Shown here: positions 1 through 6,347 of the stretch, piece by piece
Numbering within the stretch: the stretch's first letter is position 1
How the letters are laid out: each line of letters starts with the position of its first letter
Assembly (NCBI GenBank): GCA_001701105.1
Contig: DAAI01000003.1
Location: 9,687-21,438 of the forward strand
DNA: 11,752 nt
DNA from: Bacteroidales bacterium GP1
Lineage (GTDB): Bacteria > Bacteroidota > Bacteroidia > Bacteroidales > Muribaculaceae
Direction: 5' to 3'
Translations under genes and position numbers: made by a program
The notes under the pieces: model-generated
The model's database searches: none
Told to the model about the DNA's origin: nothing
What the model saw: the letters and a program-made list of their open reading frames with translations, nothing else

Positions 1-27
1 TCGTCCTAACCGATAGACGAATGGGCC
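1..27 (-). tRNA. tRNA-Glu, 5' part only (cut by left window edge)
   Basis: Read on the minus strand from position 27, the sequence starts GGCCCATTCGTCTATCGG and continues with TTAGGACGA. This matches the first 27 bases of bacterial tRNA-Glu: a 7-base acceptor strand (GGCCCAT), T8, a D-arm of GTCT/AGGAC type and GG in the D-loop. The anticodon arm, T-arm and 3' acceptor strand lie outside the window, so identity rests on the D-arm pattern, which is distinctive for tRNA-Glu. A matching promoter sits just upstream (69-99), which supports a real gene rather than a chance match. Other tRNA genes could follow it beyond the edge. Confidence 0.83.
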
Positions 28-68
28 GCCTCTATTGCCAAAGCAGGGAATCCCGCTCTAAGCGACTG

Positions 69-99
69 CAAAATTACAAAAAATTTCAATAACCGCAAA
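69..99 (-). promoter_or_regulatory. Bacteroidetes-type promoter for the tRNA-Glu gene
   Basis: On the minus strand there is a -33 TTTG (99-96), a 19-base spacer and a perfect -7 element TAATTTTG (76-69). This fits the consensus for the Bacteroidetes primary sigma factor (TTTG, 19-21 bases, TAnnTTTG). Transcription should start near position 62, giving a leader of about 35 bases before the tRNA. The bases further upstream (about 100-135) are strongly A/T-rich, as is common at stable-RNA promoters. The leader holds a small inverted repeat (42-57; six pairs including one G-T, four-base loop). Confidence 0.75.
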
Positions 100-143
100 A
101 TATTTTTCCACAATAATCGAAATTTTTCTCATTGGCAGGGTGT

Positions 144-188
144 AAAAAAGGCTCCGGGGCCGGATACATAAGGGTTTAACGCCCCGGA
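144..188 (-). terminator. Intrinsic terminator after the GH31 gene
   Basis: A perfect 8-base inverted repeat, TCCGGGGC (153-160) and GCCCCGGA (181-188), surrounds a 20-base loop. On the minus strand it is followed after three bases by six T residues (149-144). It starts 10 bases past the stop codon of the GH31 gene and ends before the tRNA promoter, which is where a terminator separating the two units would be expected. The long loop is a weakness; a shorter alternative hairpin (153-164) is possible. Confidence 0.65.
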
Positions 189-197
189 AGCACTTTC

Positions 198-2636
198 TTA
201 GTATCGAAGCTGAATCTCCATATCTCCGGCGAGGGTTACGGTAAAGGCCGCCGTCGCGGAGGTCCGGTCGTAGGTGAAGGGCAACGGCTTCCCGTCGAGG
301 AAGATTGTCCTCGGGCGCGTGGTGCCTATGACGCGGAGGTTGATTTCGCGAGTCTCGGGCATTCCTTCGTAGCCGAATATGGGTTGCATGAGAATATCAT
401 ATCCGCTGACTTTGGACGCAGATTTTCCTCCTTTCCCCTTCACATTCTCGAGGATGGGAATGGCACGGAAGATAATTGTCTGGTATTCTCCTTCAACGAC
501 AGATGTCGGGGAGACATGGTTGTCGTCGTAGAGCATATACTCCGAAGGATACTCGGAGGTGAAATAATCCACAGTAAGGACCGACGGGTCATATTCCGTG
601 ACATTCGCAATCTCTTTCTCATATTGGGGAATAAATGAGCCGGCTTTCACGAAAAGGGGGAATCTGTCGAGCGGAGTAGGAATGGATGCAGTGGTGCCCC
701 CCTTGAATTTCTTAGAGGGATCGAACCAATAGATCCATACCGGAGGGGTGTCGCAGTTTCCGAGAGTGGGGAATAACACGGTGCGCGATTTTGCGCTCGG
801 GGTCATTACCGGGGCCACAAGCACTTCGGCTCCCCAGAGATATTCATCCTCAACATTCATCTCCTGCTGCGAACATGCCCCGTAATAATTCAGAGGCCGC
901 ATTAAAGGCGCTCCACCCAAAGCATTTTCAAATGCGAGAGTATAATTATATGGAAGCCATCTGTATCTCATTTTCACAAGTTCGAGGAGCGTGTCGTGAT
1001 TATCGGGATAATGATAAGGCTCCGGCTGATTCTGGGCATGGGTGCGGAGAATCGGGGAGAATACGCCTAATTGCATCCAGCGGGTATAGAGCTCTGGGTC
1101 GTAGGGATGTTTTTCATCCACGGCAAATCCCCCTATGTCGGAACTCATATAGGCCAGTCCGGAGAGACCGGCGTTGAGCGACAGCTTGATCTGAGGCTGC
1201 AGTCCTTCCCATGAACGTGCTACATCCCCGGTCCAGGGGAACACGGAATAAGCGTGAAGTCCTGTTGAACCACCTCTCATAAGCAGGAAGGGGCGGCGGT
1301 CGGGGAAGTCACGGCGGAGGCCGTCGTAGATCATACGACTCCATTCGTTGCCATATATGTTATGGTAATCGATAGTGCCGAGGCCATTTGAATGTTTCAT
1401 GGAGAGTGGATGTTGCTCGGGTTCTCCGAGATCGCCCCACCATCCGTAGACTCCGTCTTTTGTAAGGTCGCGGAGACGGCTCCATAGCCATTCCTTGGTG
1501 GCGGGGTTGGAAATATCGAACATTCCGGCATCTCCCACCCAGGTATGCACGTCGTTGACATTTGCGGCGGAATCAGTTACGAACAGGCCGTCGGCGGCGA
1601 GCATATTGTAGTTGTCGAGCGCACCTATTTTATTAATATAGGGCTGGTGAATAAGCACGGTGTTCACACCCATGGATTTAAGGGAATCAAGCATGGCGCG
1701 ATGGCGGGGAAATTGCGATTTATTCCATTCAAGGCGCCCCATATCGGTCTCTTTGCCGTACCAATATAAGTCGAATATAAGGCCATCGACAGGATACCCG
1801 GCTCTCTTGAGGGAGTCGATTGCGCCAAGAGCTTCCTTATCGGTATGGTATCCATACTTTGAGGTGATGTATCCCAGCGCCCATAGGGGAGGAAGATCCT
1901 GCCGCCCTGTGATCATCGTGAAATTATTGGAGATGTCGGACATCGAGCGTCCCCCTATGAAAGTATAAGAAATAGGGAGCGAGGATTCTGATTCATAATC
2001 GAGGGTGCCATCTCCAAGCAGGAGCGTGGCGCGAGCAGGGTCATTGAAAAGGAGACCGAAAGGAGGAGTAGCCGACATATTGCTTCCCGGAGCCGGGGCT
2101 GCAAGGATATAAGGCACGGTAATTCCCATCTGGGAGATTCGGGGGTCGCCTTCACCATAGCCATAGTTTGGCCGGTTCCACATCGTGAGGGTATCGCCGT
2201 TCTGGCGGAGCGACTGGCCTCGCTCGCCGGCTCCATAGAATGAATAAGCCGGAAGAACGGAGAATTGGAGCGATACCGGGGAATCGCCCTTAGTGCCGAA
2301 TGAAGGGGATGGAATTTGGGAGAGGAGGGTATCACCGTCGGTGCTGATGAAGCTGATGCGCCCCGACTTACGGTTGATATTCAGAGCATATCCTTTCCCG
2401 AATGCTCCGAAACTTTCCGAATCGAGCCATGAGCGTGGTATTACATTTGCGGTTCTGTTGGCACGCGACCCATCGGTGCGTGGCGAGGGGACAGTGGCTA
2501 TCCTGAAAGCATTGCCGGGCAGGGGGGTCACATAATAATTGCCGGCTGCCGTGGGTACTAAGATCGGATCCGACTGAGCTGCGAGGGGCAGGATGGCGAA
2601 AGCGAACGATAAAAGGGCTGCGAAGGCTTTTCTCAT
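198..2636 (-). CDS. Periplasmic glycoside hydrolase family 31 enzyme (alpha-glucosidase or 4-alpha-glucosyltransferase)
   Basis: Predicted retaining alpha-glucan-active enzyme of family GH31, 812 residues from the chosen ATG. Residues 1-21 form a signal peptide (MRKAF, hydrophobic core, cleavage near AAQ/S), with no lipobox cysteine, so the protein should be periplasmic or secreted. An N-terminal beta domain (to about 245) is followed by a TIM barrel (about 250-590) and C-terminal beta domains. The likely nucleophile is Asp402 in WWGDLGEPE and the likely acid/base is Asp471 in WTGDV. From family knowledge, the GDLGEPE form resembles the 4-alpha-glucosyltransferase branch typified by Cellvibrio Agd31B more than plain maltases; this assignment is inference. 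The start at 2636 is preferred over the in-frame GTG at 2660, because the GTG lies inside a terminator-like hairpin and would put eight extra residues before the signal peptide. There is no SusC/SusD pair in view, so it does not appear to belong to a polysaccharide utilisation locus here. Confidence 0.9.
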   Translation of the reverse strand: MRKAFAALLSFAFAILPLAAQSDPILVPTAAGNYYVTPLPGNAFRIATVPSPRTDGSRANRTANVIPRSWLDSESFGAFGKGYALNINRKSGRISFISTDGDTLLSQIPSPSFGTKGDSPVSLQFSVLPAYSFYGAGERGQSLRQNGDTLTMWNRPNYGYGEGDPRISQMGITVPYILAAPAPGSNMSATPPFGLLFNDPARATLLLGDGTLDYESESSLPISYTFIGGRSMSDISNNFTMITGRQDLPPLWALGYITSKYGYHTDKEALGAIDSLKRAGYPVDGLIFDLYWYGKETDMGRLEWNKSQFPRHRAMLDSLKSMGVNTVLIHQPYINKIGALDNYNMLAADGLFVTDSAANVNDVHTWVGDAGMFDISNPATKEWLWSRLRDLTKDGVYGWWGDLGEPEQHPLSMKHSNGLGTIDYHNIYGNEWSRMIYDGLRRDFPDRRPFLLMRGGSTGLHAYSVFPWTGDVARSWEGLQPQIKLSLNAGLSGLAYMSSDIGGFAVDEKHPYDPELYTRWMQLGVFSPILRTHAQNQPEPYHYPDNHDTLLELVKMRYRWLPYNYTLAFENALGGAPLMRPLNYYGACSQQEMNVEDEYLWGAEVLVAPVMTPSAKSRTVLFPTLGNCDTPPVWIYWFDPSKKFKGGTTASIPTPLDRFPLFVKAGSFIPQYEKEIANVTEYDPSVLTVDYFTSEYPSEYMLYDDNHVSPTSVVEGEYQTIIFRAIPILENVKGKGGKSASKVSGYDILMQPIFGYEGMPETREINLRVIGTTRPRTIFLDGKPLPFTYDRTSATAAFTVTLAGDMEIQLRY

Positions 2637-2648
2637 ATGGATGGAGTT

Positions 2649-2687
2649 AAAAATGCACACCCGGCCTGATCGGAATCGGCTCGGGTG
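2649..2687 (-). terminator. Terminator-like hairpin between the polyamine dehydrogenase and GH31 genes
   Basis: Downstream of the dehydrogenase stop codon, CACCCG (2658-2663) pairs with CGGGTG (2682-2687). The stem continues inward through GCC/GGC (2664-2666 with 2678-2680) and GAT/ATC (2668-2670 with 2675-2677), giving 12 pairs with one bulged base on each side. The four-base loop reads TCCG on the minus strand, which is a UNCG-class loop. Four bases later come five T residues (2653-2649). It ends only about a dozen bases before the GH31 start codon, so it may end the upstream transcript or act as a partial attenuator between the two genes. Confidence 0.6.
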
Positions 2688-2697
2688 GGCGTATAAA

Positions 2698-3897
2698 TCA
2701 ATTCATCTCGATGTCTTCATTCACGATAACCGACCAGGGCAGGCCGCATTCGGCCACTTTCTCAAGGAACGGATCGGGGTCAAATTCCTCGACATTATGG
2801 ACGCCGGGCATCACCCACTTTCCGGTGAGGAACATATATGCACCCACCATAGCGGGAACGCCGGTGGTATAGCTTACGGCCTGGGTGCCGGTCTCGCGGA
2901 ATGCCTGCTGGTGGGGGCAATTGTTGTAGATATAATATGTCGAGGGATTTCCTTGCTTGTCGAGGCCGGAGATGCGGCAGCCGATGGATGTCTCGCCCGT
3001 ATAATTCTCACCGAGAGTGCCGGGGTCGGGGAGCACTGCCTTCAGGAATTGGATTGGGATGATTTCGCGTCCTTCGTACATCACCGGATCGATGCGGGCC
3101 ATACCTATGTCTTGAATCACACGAAGATGTGTGAGATACTCCTGTCCGAAGGTCATCCAGAAGCGTGCCACGCGCAGGGTGGGGAAATTCTGCACGAGGC
3201 TTTCAAGCTCTTCATGATATAGCAGATAGCTCTCTCTCACGCCGATGTTGGGGTAGGTAAGGGGTTTATGAATCTCAAGGTTCCCGGTTTCCACCCATTC
3301 GCCATCTTTCCAATAGCGGCCTTTCTGGGTAATTTCGCGAATGTTGATTTCAGGGTTGAAATTCGTGGCGAAGGCCTTACCGTGGTTTCCACCGTTGCAG
3401 TCCACGATGTCGAGGGTACGCATCTCTGAGAAATGATGCTTTGCGGCGTAAGCGGTGAAAATGGCCGACACTCCAGGGTCAAAGCCACAACCGAGGATGG
3501 CGGTCAGTCCGGCTTTCTCGAATCTTTCGCGGAAAGCCCATTGCCATGAATATTCAAAATGCGCCTCGTCCTTGGGCTCGTAGTTGGCTGTGTCAAGGTA
3601 GTTGACCCCTGCCTGCAGGCATGCTTCCATTATTGTAAGGTCCTGATAGGGGAGGGCAACGTTGATGCATATGTCGGGGCGGTGGCGATTGAAAAGCTCC
3701 ACTATCTCCGGGACATTGTCGGCGTCCACGCGGTCGGTGACAATACGTCCGCCTCCTATTTTCGCGGCGATGGCATCGCATTTGGATTTTGTACGCGAGG
3801 CGAGGACGATTTCTGAGAATACTTCAGGGTGTTCGGCACATTTATGGGCCACAACAGTGCCGACTCCTCCGGCACCAATGATTAGAACTTTTGACAT
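2698..3897 (-). CDS. Carboxynorspermidine/carboxyspermidine dehydrogenase (saccharopine dehydrogenase family)
   Basis: A 399-residue cytoplasmic enzyme, full length for the family. It carries an N-terminal Rossmann nucleotide-binding loop (GAGGVG, residues 8-13), an ASRT segment at 33-36 where cofactor phosphate preference is set, and the GCGFDPGVS motif (136-144) typical of this branch of the saccharopine dehydrogenase superfamily. By family knowledge it joins aspartate semialdehyde to putrescine (or diaminopropane) with NADPH, making carboxyspermidine (or carboxynorspermidine), which a separate decarboxylase turns into spermidine (or norspermidine). Gut Bacteroidales use this route in place of the S-adenosylmethionine-dependent one. 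The decarboxylase is not in this window. The start ATG leads directly into the beta-strand before the glycine loop, as in homologues. Forty-three A/T-rich bases separate it from the stop codon of the LRR gene; I found no clear TAnnTTTG promoter there. True saccharopine dehydrogenase (lysine metabolism) is less likely. Confidence 0.87.
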   Translation of the reverse strand: MSKVLIIGAGGVGTVVAHKCAEHPEVFSEIVLASRTKSKCDAIAAKIGGGRIVTDRVDADNVPEIVELFNRHRPDICINVALPYQDLTIMEACLQAGVNYLDTANYEPKDEAHFEYSWQWAFRERFEKAGLTAILGCGFDPGVSAIFTAYAAKHHFSEMRTLDIVDCNGGNHGKAFATNFNPEINIREITQKGRYWKDGEWVETGNLEIHKPLTYPNIGVRESYLLYHEELESLVQNFPTLRVARFWMTFGQEYLTHLRVIQDIGMARIDPVMYEGREIIPIQFLKAVLPDPGTLGENYTGETSIGCRISGLDKQGNPSTYYIYNNCPHQQAFRETGTQAVSYTTGVPAMVGAYMFLTGKWVMPGVHNVEEFDPDPFLEKVAECGLPWSVIVNEDIEMN

Positions 3898-3940
3898 ATA
3901 TAGGCAGTATTATTGATTTTTAATTTGAATTTTTAATTAA

Positions 3941-4621
3941 TCAGGGGATTTTTTCAATATGCCGGAATTTGCTCCAGCCTTGCGCTTTCTGATATTTTCC
4001 GATAGATTGGGGAGGCACCATAAGATGGCATTTATCGTACATGAATCCTTCTTCGGGATCGAACGGCTGCGAATTGCAGTCGAACGGTGGAGGTTCCTGT
4101 GATGGCACCCGAAGAATGACGAGGTTATAGCATCCGGCGAATATCATTTCGCCGAGGAGATTGGCATTTGCGGGGAGTGTGGCTTCGTGCAGCGATGAGC
4201 ATTCCGAGAAAGCATAGCTTTCCAGCTCACGCAGGGCGGCCGGAATCGTTATCGATGGGAGCGATTTACAGAATGAAAACACGTTGCTGCCGATATGCCT
4301 CACTGAGGAGGGGATGCCGATATGGGTCAAAGAACTGCAATAGGCAAAGGCATGGGAGGCGATGTCGTCAAGGCCGGCGGGGAGGCTAACGCTCTTGAGG
4401 TTCTGACACCATTCGAATGCCGAGCGGCCAATTTTTTTAAGCGTAGAGCCCTCGACGCGCACTTCGCGGATGTCGGTGCGACCGGAATATGCACGCTCCG
4501 GAATCTCCCGCACCCCGGCCGGGATAGTGAGGACAGAGTCGGCGATGCTCTGCGCACGCCCCATAGCGCTCATTGAGATGAGCAGCAGGAGCAACGTTAT
4601 TCCGAGGGGAGAATTTTTCAT
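3941..4621 (-). CDS. Small secreted BspA-type leucine-rich repeat protein
   Basis: A 226-residue protein from the ATG at 4621. A second ATG two codons earlier (4627) is equally possible. The longest frame reaches back into the preceding gene and would bury the signal peptide, so I rejected it. Residues 1-24 are a signal peptide (MKNSPLG, leucine-rich core, cleavage near GRAQ/S) with no lipobox. Residues 61-175 are five consecutive repeats of exactly 23 residues each of BspA/LRR_5 type, with the recurring form L..I...aF..C..L..i.iP.. and a cysteine at repeat position 12 in all five. The tail has a proline-rich segment (EPPPF) and a Tyr-Lys...Gly-Trp..F..I end, normal for this family. I see no C-terminal sorting domain. 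Such proteins usually act in surface contact or protein binding; the ligand is unknown. It starts 14-20 bases after the stop of the upstream membrane-protein gene, so it is probably its operon partner. Confidence 0.83.
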   Translation of the reverse strand: MKNSPLGITLLLLLISMSAMGRAQSIADSVLTIPAGVREIPERAYSGRTDIREVRVEGSTLKKIGRSAFEWCQNLKSVSLPAGLDDIASHAFAYCSSLTHIGIPSSVRHIGSNVFSFCKSLPSITIPAALRELESYAFSECSSLHEATLPANANLLGEMIFAGCYNLVILRVPSQEPPPFDCNSQPFDPEEGFMYDKCHLMVPPQSIGKYQKAQGWSKFRHIEKIP

Positions 4622-4641
4622 ATGCATTCTAAATGCCGGAG

Positions 4642-5214
4642 TCAGTTTATCACCCTGTCGGGGGGCAGGATATTTGCAGGATTCACGGAGTCGACGGCCA
4701 CGATTACATAGCGAGAGTCGCCATGCCACGGGAATGCGACGGGGTAGGTGGTGTATACCACGCGGACGGGCTTATGGGCGTTCTGCATCCTGCGGAGCTT
4801 TACGGCGCAAGGCTCGCTGACTGTGGAAAATCTGAAATCTCCGTCATAGGTTCGGGTACTGTCCATTATATTCTTATAGGGGAGCAGAGTGCCCTCATAT
4901 GTTTTGAACATATATCCGCGGATGTCGACATCCTCTACATATCCATATTGGACTGAATTTTCAGCATATGGCTGAAAGACAAAGATGTAGATGAGAAGCG
5001 ATATTATCAATACGGATACGATGCCTCCGGTCCACCACCATATCTGTTTTGGGCGCGAGGGGCGAAGATGCTCGAATTCCGATTCCGGCTCATCCCAATA
5101 GCGGGGGTCATCGGGCTTGAAAGAGGGTTTCTTCGGTTCTTTGCGCTCTTTGGGAGGCTCCGGGATGTCGGCTCCGTCGAAATAGTCGTTATATTCTTCT
5201 TTATTATTGCTCAT
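4642..5214 (-). CDS. Conserved-looking single-pass membrane protein of unknown function
   Basis: 190 residues. Residues 1-57 are hydrophilic and rich in Pro, Glu and Lys, and probably disordered and cytoplasmic. A single membrane segment spans about 58-80, preceded by a Trp cluster (IWWW). The remaining ~110 residues should face the periplasm. That part has a compact alpha/beta look with recognisable blocks: QYGYVEDVDIRG, FKTYEGTLLPYKNIMD, and a C-terminal VRVVY...AVDSVNPANILPP. I recall similar proteins in other Bacteroidales but no named function, and I assign none. Its start codon overlaps the stop codon of the flippase-like gene (ATGA, 5214-5211), which implies translational coupling and suggests the two proteins work together in the inner membrane. 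The secreted LRR protein gene follows closely. Confidence 0.8.
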   Translation of the reverse strand: MSNNKEEYNDYFDGADIPEPPKERKEPKKPSFKPDDPRYWDEPESEFEHLRPSRPKQIWWWTGGIVSVLIISLLIYIFVFQPYAENSVQYGYVEDVDIRGYMFKTYEGTLLPYKNIMDSTRTYDGDFRFSTVSEPCAVKLRRMQNAHKPVRVVYTTYPVAFPWHGDSRYVIVAVDSVNPANILPPDRVIN

Positions 5215-6245
5215 GAAGGTAGGTCGGTTTCTTTATTTTTCCGAGAAAAGGCAACATATGCGAGGGTGAATATTCCGAGGAAAATGAGCATTACCGTCTG
5301 CCCGGACCATTGGAGCATTGAGAATGCGGTGCCTTGCGCTTCTGTTACTCCATACACAGCCAGGCCGAACATTACGGCAATGTTCCACGGGCCGAGGCCT
5401 CCGTTGGACGGCACGGCCATTCCTATTGAACTCAATACGAAAGCTACAAGGCAGGGGGTAAGCCCCCAAGCATATTCCGGAATGCAGAGGGCTCGGGTGA
5501 ACGGGAAAGCGAAGAATGCTACATACAATTGCACGAAGTAGCATCCCCATATGGCGGCTGTCCAACCGAGAAATCCCCATTTTCCTTTCATTCTGGCAAT
5601 CACGATGAAGCCTTGCCAGAGATCGGAAATCTGATGGCGTGTCTTCATCACGGGTCCCCAGTCGCGTCCGAAATGAAACACTATCCAGGTTATCAGCACC
5701 ACTGCGGCAATAGCTATCCAGAGCCAGGGGTTGTTGGCGGTGTTGACAAGTCCGCGCCCTATTGGATACTTGATGAGGAAGGCCTCTATAGCGGGGGTGG
5801 CCACGATGAAAGCGAGCAGAGTGAGGAGAAGCACGGTAAGAGTATCGGCCATCCTGTCGGCCACCATCGAGCCGAAAACTTTCGAGAAAGAAGCGTGCTC
5901 GCGCTGGGCAATATACGTGCAACGCCACACTTCCCCCAGCCTCGGGAATATGAGGTTGAGGGCGTAGGTGCCGAATATCGAGCAACAGAGGGCGAGGAAC
6001 GGCGGCTTGATGCCGAGCGCGTTAAGCTGTATGCGCCATCTGGCGGCGCGCGTGATGTGGCTAAGAACGCTGATCCCCATGGCCGCGAGAATCCACCAAT
6101 AATCCACGCCATGCCGCAGAATTTCGATCATCTCGCCGAAATTCACCTTGCGGAACATATAGGCCACAAGCAATATCGTAAGGGCGAGTGGCAGAAGCCA
6201 TCTCACCAGATATTTGGCTATTTTCTTCCAAGGGATTTTTTTCAT
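5211..6245 (-). CDS. Lysylphosphatidylglycerol synthase/flippase-like integral membrane protein (UPF0104 family)
   Basis: 344 residues from the ATG at 6245, normal for the family. A basic N-terminus (MKKIPWKKIAKY) leads into several hydrophobic segments, including residues ~16-31, a Gly-rich pair near 50-110, and a C-terminal set ending in a short basic tail. The segment with SHITRAARWR just after the second membrane helix and the GGLGPWN region near the C-terminus are characteristic of the PF03706 membrane domain. This domain is shared by MprF-type lipid flippases and by stand-alone proteins of mostly unknown substrate. The cytosolic aminoacyl-transferase domain of MprF is absent, so it cannot by itself aminoacylate lipid; lipid or lipid-linked sugar movement is inference. 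The TTG start at 6266 is rejected because it overlaps the -7 promoter element. The stop codon overlaps the next gene (ATGA). Confidence 0.87.
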   Translation of the reverse strand: MKKIPWKKIAKYLVRWLLPLALTILLVAYMFRKVNFGEMIEILRHGVDYWWILAAMGISVLSHITRAARWRIQLNALGIKPPFLALCCSIFGTYALNLIFPRLGEVWRCTYIAQREHASFSKVFGSMVADRMADTLTVLLLTLLAFIVATPAIEAFLIKYPIGRGLVNTANNPWLWIAIAAVVLITWIVFHFGRDWGPVMKTRHQISDLWQGFIVIARMKGKWGFLGWTAAIWGCYFVQLYVAFFAFPFTRALCIPEYAWGLTPCLVAFVLSSIGMAVPSNGGLGPWNIAVMFGLAVYGVTEAQGTAFSMLQWSGQTVMLIFLGIFTLAYVAFSRKNKETDLPS

Positions 6246-6263
6246 TATGTCTGCTTTAACTGA

Positions 6264-6295
6264 CAAAGTTAATGAAAAAGAATGGTTAATGCAAG
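6264..6295 (-). promoter_or_regulatory. Bacteroidetes-type promoter for the flippase-like gene unit
   Basis: On the minus strand a -33-like CTTG (6295-6292), a 20-base spacer and a perfect -7 element TAACTTTG (6271-6264) fit the Bacteroidetes sigma consensus with one mismatch. Transcription should start a few bases below 6264, giving a leader of only about a dozen bases before the ATG at 6245. This supports that start and marks the flippase-like gene as the first gene of its own unit, separate from birA upstream. Confidence 0.6.
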
Positions 6296-6347
6296 AGGCG
6301 ATGTTTCAGCGCGGAGAAAAAGGGATGTTGATCCGCTCCGGGGATTA

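Noticed and set aside
2637..2660. GTG start at 2660 for the GH31 gene
   Set aside because: It lies in the stem of the terminator-like hairpin and would add eight residues ahead of a well-formed signal peptide; the ATG at 2636 is better.
2593..3222. Open frame of 209 codons on the plus strand
   Set aside because: It is antisense to the dehydrogenase and GH31 start, crosses the terminator hairpin, and shows no domain or signal of its own.
3898..3940. A/T-rich gap before the dehydrogenase gene as promoter or terminator
   Set aside because: It holds two copies of AATTAAAAAT but no TAnnTTTG element and no GC-rich stem; nothing specific can be supported.
4622..4729. N-terminal extension of the LRR protein back to 4729
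   Set aside because: It overlaps the coding sequence of the upstream 190-aa protein and places the signal peptide 36 residues inside the protein.
5529..6263. Long open frame of 244 codons on the plus strand
   Set aside because: It lies fully opposite the flippase-like gene, has no recognisable domain and a His/Glu/Gly-rich antisense composition; it is a shadow frame.
6317..6334. Possible terminator after birA (GGAT/ATCC stem followed by T5 on the minus strand)
   Set aside because: The stem has only four pairs; too weak to call, although a transcript end in this gap is plausible.
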